DNA of 64,000 bases. It comes from Rhizobium gallicum bv. gallicum R602sp (GTDB lineage Bacteria; Pseudomonadota; Alphaproteobacteria; Rhizobiales; Rhizobiaceae). The position numbers were made by a program, and so were the translations under genes. A model generated the notes under the pieces. It made no database searches, was not told the DNA's origin, and saw nothing but the letters and a program-made list of their open reading frames with translations. The stretch is from positions 377,501 through 441,500 of the forward strand of contig NZ_CP006877.1 in assembly GCF_000816845.1 (NCBI RefSeq). Direction: 5' to 3'. This document shows positions 55,705-64,000 of this stretch, piece after piece. How positions within the stretch are numbered: the stretch's first letter is position 1; each line of letters opens with the position of its first letter.

Positions 55705-56507
55705 TGCCGCGCTACCGGATGACCGTCGAATATGACGGCGGACCCTATGTCGGCTGGCAGCGTCAGGAAAACGGTCCCTCCGTGCAGGGGGCGATCGAAG
55801 CTGCGATCCTGTCGTTAAGCGGCGAGACCGTGTCGATCCGTGGCGCCGGGCGCACCGATTCCGGCGTGCATGCGATGGGTCAAGTGATCCATGCCGATCT
55901 TTCAAAGGAATGGCCGGTGTTCAAGCTGCAGAACGCGCTGAATGCGCATCTGAGGCTGGCGGGCGAGCGCGTGTCCATTTTGGAGGTGGAGGTGGTTGGC
56001 GAGTTCTTCGATGCCCGGTTTTCCGCCGAGCGGCGGCACTATGTCTACCGCATCATCAACCGCCGGGCGCCGCTGGCGCTCGAGGCGGGCAAGGCCTGGT
56101 GGGTACCGAAGGTGCTTAATCATGAGGTGATGCATCAGGCCGCCCAGATCCTCGTCGGCAGGCATGACTTTTCCACCTTCCGTTCCGCGCATTGCCAGGC
56201 AAACAGCCCGGTCCGCACACTCGACCGGCTCGACGTGACGCGGAACGGCGAGCTCATCGAAATCCGCGCAACGGCACAGAGTTTCCTGCACAATCAGATC
56301 CGCTCCTTTGCCGGAACGCTGAAGCTTGCAGGAGAAGGAAAATGGACGCCGGAGGATGTGCGTGCTGCGCTTGAGGCGCGTAACCGCAAGGCCTGCGGTC
56401 CAGTTGCTCCGCCCGAAGGACTTTATTTCATGCAGGTCGATTATCCGGCAGTGATCACCGATCGGCGCAAGCGGACGCAAGTGAATGGCGATGACGATCT
56501 GTCATGA
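55704..56507 (+). CDS. truA: tRNA pseudouridine(38-40) synthase TruA
   Basis: Isomerises uridines 38-40 in the tRNA anticodon stem. The 267-residue protein has the catalytic Asp in [15 protein letters not shown] (about residue 54) and the ending GLYFMQVDY. The start overlaps the fmt stop by one base. It is the last gene of def-(TA)-fmt-truA. Confidence 0.96.
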   Translation: MPRYRMTVEYDGGPYVGWQRQENGPSVQGAIEAAILSLSGETVSIRGAGRTDSGVHAMGQVIHADLSKEWPVFKLQNALNAHLRLAGERVSILEVEVVGEFFDARFSAERRHYVYRIINRRAPLALEAGKAWWVPKVLNHEVMHQAAQILVGRHDFSTFRSAHCQANSPVRTLDRLDVTRNGELIEIRATAQSFLHNQIRSFAGTLKLAGEGKWTPEDVRAALEARNRKACGPVAPPEGLYFMQVDYPAVITDRRKRTQVNGDDDLS

Positions 56508-56531
56508 CCCCGCCCATGCCAGACCGTTGAT

Positions 56532-57128
56532 CTAAACCGGATAAATGCCGAGGAAGCGCTGGAGATATTCGGCGAGGATCATGGTCGGCACCAGCAGTGC
56601 CAGCGTCAGCGCCCCGGCCATCAGCCCGTGGCCGTGAAAGATCATCCGCAAAATCCTTGCAAGCATGAAGACCTGCGCCATCATGAAGACCAGAAGCAGG
56701 ATCGACACGACGCTGATGGCGCCGGGAATGAAGAAGACCAGCGCCAGCAGCAGGCCGTTGATGTAGGAAAGCGGCACGCCGAGCCAGTTGATGCTGACGA
56801 CAACGGCAGCAAAGCGATCACCCATGCGAAAGGCAAACAGCAACAGTCCTGCAAACACCAGCGGCACGAACCAATTGGCGATTTCGACCAGGCCCAAACG
56901 GAAATAGAAGGGAAGGCCGACTTCGACATGCGGCGGCATCGACTGCAGGAAGGCCTGACGCCACCAGAGCCACGAAATGCCCATCGGTGGCAGGCACCAG
57001 GCCATCGCCCAGAAGGAGCGGTTGACGCCGCGGTCCGACATATCGAGAAACCGGAAGCCCCGCGTGTCCATGCGGATCAGCAGCCACAAACCGGACAGAT
57101 AGTATTGAACCTCCCTAAGCCCCGGCAT
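56532..57128 (-). CDS. Conserved-looking hypothetical integral membrane protein
   Basis: A 198-residue protein with about five hydrophobic helices (approximately 45-60, 80-100, 105-120, 130-155, 165-190) and a short soluble N-terminus. I recognise no domain. The start overlaps the 3' end of dapE by 14 bp on the same strand, so it is probably co-transcribed with dapE. No catalytic motif is evident. Confidence 0.7.
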   Translation of the reverse strand: MPGLREVQYYLSGLWLLIRMDTRGFRFLDMSDRGVNRSFWAMAWCLPPMGISWLWWRQAFLQSMPPHVEVGLPFYFRLGLVEIANWFVPLVFAGLLLFAFRMGDRFAAVVVSINWLGVPLSYINGLLLALVFFIPGAISVVSILLLVFMMAQVFMLARILRMIFHGHGLMAGALTLALLVPTMILAEYLQRFLGIYPV

Positions 57129-58308
57129 TTGCGAACCATCGCTCGATGAAGGTTTCGTAGATCTGCGTCAGGGTTTCGAGATCGGAAACAGCAACGCGTT
57201 CGTCGACCATGTGCATGGTCTGTCCGACGAGCCCGAATTCGACGACCGGGCAATAGTCTTTGATGAAACGCGCGTCCGACGTGCCGCCGGTGGTCGAAAG
57301 CTTCGGCGCCTTGCCGGCAATGCTCTCGACGGCAGAGGAAAGTGATGCAATCAGTGCGTTGTTGCGGGTGAGGAAGACATGGCTCGGACGATCGGCCCAG
57401 GCAATGTCATATCTTACCGCCTCGCGGCCCGGGCGCAGGGTGCCATTCTTGGCGGCCGCTTCAAGACGGCGGAGGATTTCCGCCTGCAGCGTGTCGACCG
57501 TCCAGGTGTCGTTGAAGCGGATGTTGAAGCTTGCCGCGGCCTTCGCCGGAATGACGTTGGTGGTCGGATTGCCGACATCGATGGTCGTCACCTCGAGGTT
57601 CGACGGCTGGAAATTTTCAGTTCCTTTGTCGAATGGGGGATGCATCAGCGCGCTCGTGAGCTGCAGCATGCCGCGCACCGGATTATCCGCCAGATGCGGA
57701 TAGGCGGCGTGACCCTGAACACCGTGGACAGTGATCCTGCCGGAGAGCGAACCGCGGCGGCCGATCTTGATCATGTCGCCGAGCGCATCCGGATTGGTCG
57801 GCTCGCCGACGAGGCAGGCATCCCAACGCTCGCCGCGTTGTGCCGCCCATTGCAGGAGCTTGATCGTGCCGTTGATGGCGGGGCCTTCCTCGTCGCCGGT
57901 GATCAGCAAGGAAATCGAGCCCTTCGGATTGCCGTGTCTTTCGACGTACCGGGAGACGGCTGCCACGAAGCATGCAATGCCGCCCTTCATGTCGACCGCA
58001 CCACGACCGAAGAGTTCGCCGCCTGAAATTTCCGCAGCGAAGGGGGGATGCGTCCAGGCGGCTTCGTCGCCAACCGGCACGACGTCCGTGTGTCCCGCAA
58101 ACATCAGGTGCGGGCCATCACTGCCCAGACGGGCGTAGAGGTTTTCGATGTCGGGCGTGCCGGCTTCCGTCGCCTTCACCTTGTCCACCTTAAAGCCCAG
58201 CGGCGAAAGCATGGCGTCGAGCGCAGAAAGTGCGCCGCCTTCGGCAGGCGTCACGGAGGGGCAGCGGATGAGCGTCTGGAGATTGGCGACGGGATCGGTG
58301 GCGGTCAT
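57115..58308 (-). CDS. dapE: Succinyl-diaminopimelate desuccinylase
   Basis: Releases LL-diaminopimelate in lysine and peptidoglycan synthesis. The 397-residue M20-type metallo-enzyme has MFAGHTDVVPVGD (first zinc His/Asp), GAVDMKGGIACFVAA and LITGDEEGPA (catalytic Glu pair). The ATG at 58308 is the family-like start; an ATG at 58344 is in frame but has no ribosome binding site. dapD is immediately upstream. Confidence 0.95.
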   Translation of the reverse strand: MTATDPVANLQTLIRCPSVTPAEGGALSALDAMLSPLGFKVDKVKATEAGTPDIENLYARLGSDGPHLMFAGHTDVVPVGDEAAWTHPPFAAEISGGELFGRGAVDMKGGIACFVAAVSRYVERHGNPKGSISLLITGDEEGPAINGTIKLLQWAAQRGERWDACLVGEPTNPDALGDMIKIGRRGSLSGRITVHGVQGHAAYPHLADNPVRGMLQLTSALMHPPFDKGTENFQPSNLEVTTIDVGNPTTNVIPAKAAASFNIRFNDTWTVDTLQAEILRRLEAAAKNGTLRPGREAVRYDIAWADRPSHVFLTRNNALIASLSSAVESIAGKAPKLSTTGGTSDARFIKDYCPVVEFGLVGQTMHMVDERVAVSDLETLTQIYETFIERWFANAGA

Positions 58309-58419
58309 GAGGGTCGAATTATCCGGCGGGAATGGCAAAGACATGGCAAGGCGGCGAACCGCCTCGCTGAAATGAACGCCGCTTGTTTACCGGATCGGAA
58401 TCCGGCTGTCACTGAAAGC

Positions 58420-59280
58420 TTAGTCGCGCAGCAATTCATTGATGCCGGTCTTCGAGCGGGTCTGCTCGTCGACGCGCTTGACGATGACGGCGCAATAGAG
58501 ATGCGGTGCCGGTTGGCCGTTTGCCATGGTCTTGTTGCCGCTCGACATCGAACCGGCAACGACAACGGAGTAGGGCGGCACTTCGCCATACATGACGTCG
58601 CCGGTGGCGCGATCGACGATCTTGGTTGACTTGCCGATATAGACGCCCATGCCGAGAACTGAACCCTCGCGGATGATGCAGCCTTCGACGACTTCCGAGC
58701 GGGCGCCGATGAAGCAGTTGTCTTCGATGATCGTCGGGCCGGCCTGCATCGGTTCCAGCACGCCGCCGATGCCGACGCCGCCGGAAAGATGCACATGCTT
58801 GCCGATCTGTGCGCAGGAGCCGACCGTCGCCCAGGTGTCGACCATCGTGCCTTCACCGACATAAGCACCGAGATTGACGAAGGAAGGCATCAGCACGACG
58901 TTCTTGGCGATATAGGCCGAGCGGCGGACGACGCAGTTCGGAACGGCCCGGAAGCCCGCGGCGCGATACTGGTTCTCGCCCCAGCCTTCGAACTTGGAAG
59001 GCACCTTGTCCCACCAGGTGGAATTGCCGGAGCCGCCCTTGACGACTTCCATGTCGTTCAGGCGGAAGGAAAGCAGTACGGCTTTCTTGAGCCACTGGTT
59101 GACCGTCCAGACGCCATCGGCGCCGCGCTCGGCGACGCGAGCCTTGCCGCCGTCGAGAAGCTCGAGCGCTGCTTCCACGGCTTCGCGAACTTCGCCTTTC
59201 GTCGACGCGTTCACGTTGTCGCGGTTGTCGAAGGCAGCTTCGAGGGTCTTTTCGAGGGATGCGAGATCGGTGGCGCTCAT
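58420..59280 (-). CDS. dapD: Tetrahydrodipicolinate N-succinyltransferase
   Basis: Succinylates tetrahydrodipicolinate in the succinylase branch of lysine biosynthesis. The 286-residue protein has an N-terminal helical domain, a left-handed beta-helix of hexapeptide repeats (about 110-235, e.g. [20 protein letters not shown]) and a C-terminal tail. It is transcribed with dapE, 111 bp downstream. Confidence 0.96.
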   Translation of the reverse strand: MSATDLASLEKTLEAAFDNRDNVNASTKGEVREAVEAALELLDGGKARVAERGADGVWTVNQWLKKAVLLSFRLNDMEVVKGGSGNSTWWDKVPSKFEGWGENQYRAAGFRAVPNCVVRRSAYIAKNVVLMPSFVNLGAYVGEGTMVDTWATVGSCAQIGKHVHLSGGVGIGGVLEPMQAGPTIIEDNCFIGARSEVVEGCIIREGSVLGMGVYIGKSTKIVDRATGDVMYGEVPPYSVVVAGSMSSGNKTMANGQPAPHLYCAVIVKRVDEQTRSKTGINELLRD

Positions 59281-59472
59281 GAGAATTCCTTAAACTTCGA
59301 GCTTTATCCTGAAGACTAGGAAGTCTCCGGGAATTGTGATCGGCGGGATGCGATCTGCTCTATCGCATGAGCGGCTAAAATGGAATGATTTTTCGAACGA
59401 GATCGTTTCTGTATTCAAGGCGTTATAGACAGACCCGGCAGTGTTGCCGGCATTTTTGAAGGGCATTCTGAA

Positions 59473-60339
59473 ATGGCGAAGGGAAAAAACGGCAAGCTCA
59501 GGCGCAAGGACGGAGTCTGGGCTCCGCTGAAGTCGAGCGAGATTGACAGGCATCGCGCACTCGCCGTGCCGAAGACGCCGCAAACGCTTTCGCCTTCCTA
59601 TCGCCTGGCCTATTCCGACGGCGACTTTCTCTGCCGCGAGGAACTGCGGCCGATCCGTCTCCAGCTTGAACTTTTGAAGGTCGAGATGATGTTGACGGAA
59701 CGTGGCATCAAATCCACCGTCGTCATGTTCGGCGGCGCGCGTATTCCTGCCCCCGGTCAGAGCGCATGGGCAGCCCGCAACGACATGCAGCGCGCCAATC
59801 TGGAGGCGGCGTCCATCTATTATGACGAAGCGCGCAAGTTCGCCCGGCTCTGCTCGAAATATTCCGCTGGTTTCGATTTCCATGAATATGTGATCGTCAC
59901 CGGCGGCGGCCCGGGCGTCATGGAGGCGGGCAACCGCGGAGCAGCCGATGAAGGCGCGCCCTCGATCGGCCTCAATATCGTGCTGCCTCACGAGCAGGCC
60001 CCGAACGCCTATGTGACGCCGGAGCTCAGCTTCAACTTCCATTACTTCGCGATCCGCAAGATGCATTTCATGGTACGCGCGAAAGCGATTGCGGTGTTCC
60101 CGGGCGGCTTTGGAACCCTCGACGAATTCTTCGAATGCCTGACGTTGATCCAGACGGGACGCATGGAAAAGATGCCGCTCATTCTCTTCGGCGAGAAGTT
60201 CTGGCGAAGCATCGTCAATTTCGACGCACTTGCCGAATTCGGGACGATCGCGCCTGACGACGTGAAGCTGATCAGCTTCGTCGATACGGCAGCTGCCGCC
60301 TGGAAGATCATCCAGGATTTCTATGAGCATCAGGAATAG
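59473..60339 (+). CDS. LOG-family (lysine-decarboxylase-like Rossmann fold) protein
   Basis: A 288-residue protein of the TIGR00730/LOG family. The signature PGGxGTxxE is present as FPGGFGTLDEFFE (near residue 210), and GGGPGVMEAGNRGA lies before it. Family members are cytokinin-riboside monophosphate phosphoribohydrolases or related nucleotide hydrolases, long misannotated as lysine decarboxylase. This is a larger type with an N-terminal extension of about 80 residues. Substrate uncertain. Single gene with its own upstream region. Confidence 0.88.
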   Translation: MAKGKNGKLRRKDGVWAPLKSSEIDRHRALAVPKTPQTLSPSYRLAYSDGDFLCREELRPIRLQLELLKVEMMLTERGIKSTVVMFGGARIPAPGQSAWAARNDMQRANLEAASIYYDEARKFARLCSKYSAGFDFHEYVIVTGGGPGVMEAGNRGAADEGAPSIGLNIVLPHEQAPNAYVTPELSFNFHYFAIRKMHFMVRAKAIAVFPGGFGTLDEFFECLTLIQTGRMEKMPLILFGEKFWRSIVNFDALAEFGTIAPDDVKLISFVDTAAAAWKIIQDFYEHQE

Positions 60340-60387
60340 AAAACCGGCCGCGATGTGCGACAGGCCCCACCTGCGGTAAGTCCTTGC

Positions 60388-60510
60388 TTACATGGACGGC
60401 CGATTGGGCATGTCATCGATCGAGATCGCGCCGTCCTTGTTGCGATCCATGCGGATGAAAAACTCTGGGCTCGCGCTCGGAAGGTAAAACCGATGCGTCA
60501 ATCTGACCAA
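60388..60510 (-). pseudogene. Remnant of an EF-hand calcium-binding protein (C-terminal fragment)
   Basis: On the minus strand about 40 codons without a good start end at the stop 60388-60390. They encode SPEFFIRMDRNKDGAISIDD, an EF-hand loop (D-R-N-K-D-G-A-I-S-I-D-D; ligand positions 1, 3, 5, 9 and 12 filled). An in-frame stop lies just upstream of 60510, and nothing like a signal peptide or further hands is in frame. It is most simply the decayed 3' end of an EF-hand gene between the LOG gene and the HAD gene. Confidence 0.55.
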
Positions 60511-60545
60511 TTATACATCGGCAAGCTGAATGAAATCTTCGTAAT

Positions 60546-61253
60546 CTAGTCCACGACCCTTGCCAGAAACGCAGCCAGATCATCGGTGACGAAATCGATA
60601 TGGTCCTCGTCGCCGCTCGTTTGTTCCCACCATTCGACGACGGTTTCCTCAAGATTGTTCGGCACGAGCAGCACAGTCTGCATGCCGAGTGCCTTTGGAA
60701 CCACAAGGTTGCGCGGCAGGTCCTCGAACATGGCCGCCTTGCCGGTTTCCACTCGTTTCAGTGCCATGAACTTGTCATAGGTAACCTGCGCCGGCTTCGG
60801 CACGAATTCGGCGGCGACGATGTCGAAGATGTCGTCGAAATGTTCGAGAATGCCGAGGGCACCGGCCGTCATTTCGGCATGTTTGACGCTGCCGTTGGTG
60901 AAGATGAACTTGCGGCCCGGAAGTGCCTTGATCGCCGCACCCAATTCGGGCTGAGCCGTGAGGCTCGAATAGTCGATGGCATGGGCCTTTTCCAGAAATT
61001 CGTTCGGGTCGACGCCGTGATGGATCATCAGACCCTGCAGCGTCGTGCCGTGCTCGAGATAATATTGCTTCTGCAGCTTGCGCGCCTCGTCCCGCTCCAT
61101 CTGGAGAAGCGCCGAGACATAGGCCGTCATGTTTTTGTCGATCTGCGCGAAGAGATTGACGTGATGCGGATAAAGCGTGTTGTCGAGGTCGAAGACCCAT
61201 TCGGTCACGTGCGCAAAATCGGCTTTGGTCGGAGTGCGATCTATCTTGGTCAT
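60546..61253 (-). CDS. HAD-family pyrimidine 5'-nucleotidase
   Basis: A 235-residue haloacid dehalogenase-type phosphatase of the SDT1/pyrimidine 5'-nucleotidase group. The nucleophile motif is WVFDLDNTLYPH (about 20-31), motif II is FIFTNGS, and motif III/IV FEDLPRNLVVPKALGMQT. It likely dephosphorylates UMP/CMP or related nucleotides. The ATG at 61253 is the family-like start; a longer frame to 61379 is discarded. Divergent from ada. Confidence 0.88.
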   Translation of the reverse strand: MTKIDRTPTKADFAHVTEWVFDLDNTLYPHHVNLFAQIDKNMTAYVSALLQMERDEARKLQKQYYLEHGTTLQGLMIHHGVDPNEFLEKAHAIDYSSLTAQPELGAAIKALPGRKFIFTNGSVKHAEMTAGALGILEHFDDIFDIVAAEFVPKPAQVTYDKFMALKRVETGKAAMFEDLPRNLVVPKALGMQTVLLVPNNLEETVVEWWEQTSGDEDHIDFVTDDLAAFLARVVD

Positions 61254-61350
61254 GGCGGCGTTATGGCATGGGCCAAGGAAATTGCCGAACAAAAAAATAG
61301 ACGCCCGATTTTCGACGGACGGAAAAGCCAAGGGATGATAAAAGGCTCTC

Positions 61351-62415
61351 ATGCTTTTCGATCTTCCCAATGAAGACACGCTTTATGATGCGCTGATCGC
61401 CCGCAGCTCCGATTACGAGGGGCTTGCTTATGTCTGCGTGAGAACGACGGGCGTCTTCTGCCGGTTGACCTGCCCCGCCCGCAAGCCGAAACGGGAGAAT
61501 ACGCTGTTCTACGATTCCATCGCCACCTGCATGCAGTCCGGCTTCCGGCCCTGCCGGCGCTGCAAGCCGCTGGAACAGGCGGGCAAGGAACCGATCGTCG
61601 ACGAACTGCTGGAAGCGCTCGACTGCGCTCCGGCGACGCGTTGGACCGAGGATGATCTGGTCCGCAGGGGTTACGATCCATCCACCGTGCGGCGCGCTTT
61701 CAAACGATCGCTGGGCATGACTTTCCTAGACATCGCCCGCTACCGCCGACTCGGCGAGGCAGCAAGGCAGCTTGCGAGCGGCGCCCGCGTGATCGATGTC
61801 CAGCTCGATGCAGGTTACGAGTCGGGCAGCGGGTTTCGCGCCGCATTTCAGCGGTTGATCGGCAAGGCGCCTGCCATGTCGCAGAACCGCGAGCTGCTCT
61901 TCGCAGACTGGTTTGAAACGCCGCTCGGGCCGATGGTCGCGGTTGCCGATCAGACGCATCTGCATCTTCTGGAGTTCCACGATCGGAAGGCGCTTCAGGC
62001 TGAGCTGGAAAACCTGCAGCGCAAGACACGCTCCTCGGTTGCCGCCGGGAGAACGCCTGCGATCGAACAGATCGATGCCGAGCTGCGAGCCTATTTCGAC
62101 GGCCAGTCCGCGAACTTCAAAACCCCTTTGGCGCTCGGCAACAGTACCGCCTTCGAGCGGGTGGTCTGGGCGAAGCTTCGGGAAATTCCTGTCGGAGAAA
62201 GACGCGCTTATGGTGATCTGGCCAGGGAAATGGAAAACCCGCAGCTGGTGCGCGCGGTCGGCCGCGCCAACGGCGCAAACCAGCTTGCCATCGTCATCCC
62301 CTGCCATCGCGTGGTCGGCGCAGACGGATCACTGACCGGTTATGGTGGCGGGCTCTGGCGCAAGCAATGGCTATTGAAGCACGAAGGAAAAATGCGGCCC
62401 AAAGGGGCTGTTTGA
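61351..62415 (+). CDS. ada: Bifunctional Ada: methylated-DNA repair and transcription activator
   Basis: Repairs methyl phosphotriesters and O6-methylguanine and activates the adaptive response. The 354-residue protein has the N-terminal zinc/methyl-acceptor Cys set Cys37, Cys41, and CRRC (near 68-71), an AraC-type helix-turn-helix (about 90-180) and a C-terminal methyltransferase domain with the active Cys in VIPCHRVVGADG. The ordering matches E. coli Ada. It is followed 12 bp later by a PEP-mutase-like gene. Confidence 0.95.
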   Translation: MLFDLPNEDTLYDALIARSSDYEGLAYVCVRTTGVFCRLTCPARKPKRENTLFYDSIATCMQSGFRPCRRCKPLEQAGKEPIVDELLEALDCAPATRWTEDDLVRRGYDPSTVRRAFKRSLGMTFLDIARYRRLGEAARQLASGARVIDVQLDAGYESGSGFRAAFQRLIGKAPAMSQNRELLFADWFETPLGPMVAVADQTHLHLLEFHDRKALQAELENLQRKTRSSVAAGRTPAIEQIDAELRAYFDGQSANFKTPLALGNSTAFERVVWAKLREIPVGERRAYGDLAREMENPQLVRAVGRANGANQLAIVIPCHRVVGADGSLTGYGGGLWRKQWLLKHEGKMRPKGAV

Positions 62416-62427
62416 GGAGGACGTTCC

Positions 62428-63207
62428 ATGAACCAGGCGCAAAAGGCGAAGGCGTTCGGCGCATTGCATCAGAAGGGCAATCCGGTCGTCCTCTATAATA
62501 TCTGGGATGCTGGCACGGGGAAGGCTGTCAGCGACGCAGGTGCCAAGGCACTGGCGACCGGCAGCTGGTCGGTTGCTGCGGCGCAAGGCTATGCGGACGG
62601 CGAAAAAATCCCGCTGGAAGCGCTTGTCGCTACCGTGCGGTCGATCACTGCGGCCAACGACTTGCCTCTCTCCGTCGATTTCGAGGGCGCCTATTCGACC
62701 GAGAAAGCGGGAACCGCTGCCAACGCCGCCAGGCTGATTGATGCAGGCGCCGTCGGCATCAATTTCGAGGACCAGGTGGTTGGCGGCAGCGGGCTGCATC
62801 CGATCGATGAGCAGGCCGCACGCATCCGCGCCATACGCGAGATGACCGAGGCTAAGGGCATTCCGTTCTTCATCAATGCCCGCACCGACCTGTTCCTCAA
62901 GTTCTCCGATCCCGACCGGCATGTTCTGCTGGTGGATGAGGCGATCGAGCGGGCAGCCGCCTATGCAGAGGCTGGCGCCAGCGGCTTTTTTGCGCCGGGA
63001 TTGTCGAACCAGGACCTGATCCGTCGAATGTGCGAAGCGGTTAGGCTGCCGGTCAACATCATGATGCGGCAAGGCGTGCCGGATGTGAAGACCTTGGCAA
63101 AGCTCGGCGTCGGCCGTGTCAGTTATGGGCCGGGACCCTACCGCGCAATGATGGAAAAGCTGAAGGAGGCAGCCGAGGCGGTCTTCGCCGCCGCGGGCCA
63201 AGCTTGA
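62428..63207 (+). CDS. Isocitrate lyase/PEP mutase-family protein
   Basis: A 259-residue TIM-barrel enzyme of the carboxyphosphonoenolpyruvate/PEP mutase family. Motifs include SVDFEGAYS, AGAVGINFEDQVV and FFINARTDLFLKF. Possible activities are oxaloacetate decarboxylase, 2-methylisocitrate lyase-like, or phosphonopyruvate-related. The Cys of isocitrate lyase-type KKCGH is not seen. GAGGAGG lies 9 nt before the ATG. It is probably co-transcribed with ada, which is an unusual pairing. Confidence 0.85.
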   Translation: MNQAQKAKAFGALHQKGNPVVLYNIWDAGTGKAVSDAGAKALATGSWSVAAAQGYADGEKIPLEALVATVRSITAANDLPLSVDFEGAYSTEKAGTAANAARLIDAGAVGINFEDQVVGGSGLHPIDEQAARIRAIREMTEAKGIPFFINARTDLFLKFSDPDRHVLLVDEAIERAAAYAEAGASGFFAPGLSNQDLIRRMCEAVRLPVNIMMRQGVPDVKTLAKLGVGRVSYGPGPYRAMMEKLKEAAEAVFAAAGQA

Positions 63208-63208
63208 A

Positions 63209-64000
63209 TCACGGAACGATCAGCGTTCCGGCGCCGTGTTCGGTGAAGATTTCGAGCAGCACGGAATGGGCCGTCTTGCCGTTCAGGATGACGACGCCCT
63301 GGACGCCGGCCTTGATCGCGTCGATGCAGGTTTCGACCTTCGGGATCATGCCGCCGGAAATCGTGCCGTCGGCGATCAGCGCGTGTGCCTGCGAAACCGA
63401 GAGCTCCTTGATGAGGTTGCCCTGCTTGTCGAGCACGCCTGGAACGTCCGTCAGGAAGAGCAGGCGCGTGGCATTCAGTGCGCCGGCGATAGCGCCTGCG
63501 AAGGTGTCGGCATTGATGTTGTAGGTCGCGCCGTCGCGGCCGGGCGCGACCGGGGCGATGACCGGGATCATTTCCGAACGGGCGAGCAGGTCGAGCAGCG
63601 TACGGTCGACTTCGACGACCTCGCCGACGAAGCCGAGATCGAGCACGCGCTCGATGTTCGAATCCGGGTCCTTGATCTTCTTTTGCGCCTTTTCGGCAAA
63701 GACCATGTTGCCGTCCTTGCCGCAAAGCCCGATCGCCCATTCGCCCGTCTGGTTGATGAGTGCCACGATCTCCTTGTTGATGGAGCCGGCAAGCACCATC
63801 TCGACGATCTCGACTGTCTTGGCGTCGGTGACGCGAAGACCGCCTTCGAACTTCGATTCGATACCCATCTTCGTCAACATCGCGCCGATCTGTGGTCCGC
63901 CGCCGTGGACGACGATCGGATTGACGCCGGATTGCTTCAAAAGCGCAATGTCGCTGGCGAAAGCCTTGCCGAGCTCGGGATTGCCCATAGCATGGCCGCC
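63209..64000 (-). CDS. argB: Acetylglutamate kinase (N-terminus outside the window)
   Basis: Phosphorylates N-acetylglutamate in arginine synthesis. The visible C-terminal part (about 263 residues) has [32 protein letters not shown] and [14 protein letters not shown]. The frame continues through the window edge ([14 protein letters not shown]), so about 35 N-terminal residues lie outside. It converges with the PEP-mutase-like gene. Confidence 0.96.
   Translation of the reverse strand, partial: GGHAMGNPELGKAFASDIALLKQSGVNPIVVHGGGPQIGAMLTKMGIESKFEGGLRVTDAKTVEIVEMVLAGSINKEIVALINQTGEWAIGLCGKDGNMVFAEKAQKKIKDPDSNIERVLDLGFVGEVVEVDRTLLDLLARSEMIPVIAPVAPGRDGATYNINADTFAGAIAGALNATRLLFLTDVPGVLDKQGNLIKELSVSQAHALIADGTISGGMIPKVETCIDAIKAGVQGVVILNGKTAHSVLLEIFTEHGAGTLIVP

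Noticed and set aside
63212..63230. Hairpin CGGAACG/CGTTCCG as a terminator of argB
   Set aside because: The stem lies inside the last argB codons and no T-tract follows on either strand.

Overview
The window is about 60% GC and densely packed. It reads as chromosome from a fast-growing rhizobium, most likely the Rhizobium etli/leguminosarum group (Alphaproteobacteria, Rhizobiales). The evidence is the run metK - praR - lnt - CBS/HlyC - ybeY - phoH - miaB - olsA - mur - rimI - tsaB - nfu - usp - trpS, followed by murJ - glnD - mutS, a MaeB/Tme malic enzyme and olsB. From memory this order is conserved in Sinorhizobium and Rhizobium chromosomes. There are no rRNA or tRNA genes, CRISPR arrays, prophages or transposases. 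Almost everything is housekeeping; the accessory material is small islands and gene remnants.

Layout. 1-4.4 kb: a TonB-dependent siderophore receptor with an iron-responsive operator, then a divergent LysR regulator/DMT exporter pair. 4.4-9.4 kb: hemW-rdgB-VOC-rph facing the hrcA-grpE heat-shock operon. 9.5-11.4 kb: a nucleoside hydrolase and an hsp20-DUF1150 operon with an RpoH-type promoter and a ROSE-like RNA thermometer. 11.4-24.9 kb: a long leftward run (trmB, metK, praR, lnt, envelope and RNA-modification genes, ornithine-lipid olsA, mur, tsaB, nfu, trpS). 25-26.2 kb: a small AT-rich insertion carrying a VOC gene and a secreted M15-like peptidase. 26.2-36.2 kb: murJ-glnD-small ORF-mutS, divergent from maeB/tme. 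36.2-42.2 kb: a RIME-like repeat, olsB with a Pho box, a hybrid histidine kinase, lspA and two rRNA-type methyltransferases. 42.3-50.4 kb: CoxG-like and GNAT genes, lapA-like, ihfB, sppA, then the LPS-transport/nitrogen-regulation block lptC-lptA-lptB-rpoN-hpf-ptsN. 50.5-54.8 kb: rbsK, rmuC, a frameshifted globin-coupled sensor, def, and a FitAB-type toxin-antitoxin module with a decayed toxin. 54.8-64 kb: fmt-truA, dapE-dapD, a LOG-family protein, an EF-hand remnant, a HAD phosphatase, ada, a PEP-mutase-like gene and the 3' part of argB.

Functional themes. Envelope biogenesis is strongly represented (lnt, lspA, lptABC, murJ, sppA, olsA/olsB, dapD/dapE). So are translation and RNA maturation (rph, miaB, ybeY, trmB, truA, fmt, def, tsaB, trpS, hpf) and proteostasis under heat (hrcA, grpE, hsp20). 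Nitrogen regulation is represented by glnD, rpoN and ptsN. Several operators can be read directly from the sequence: an IRO box (iron), a Pho box at olsB (phosphate), a methionine/SAM-type palindrome at metK, an RpoH promoter plus RNA thermometer (heat), and a near-consensus housekeeping promoter for hpf.

I did not find a convincing undescribed multi-gene system. The most informative observations are these regulatory elements and three decaying accessory genes: the globin sensor, the FitB toxin and the EF-hand fragment.
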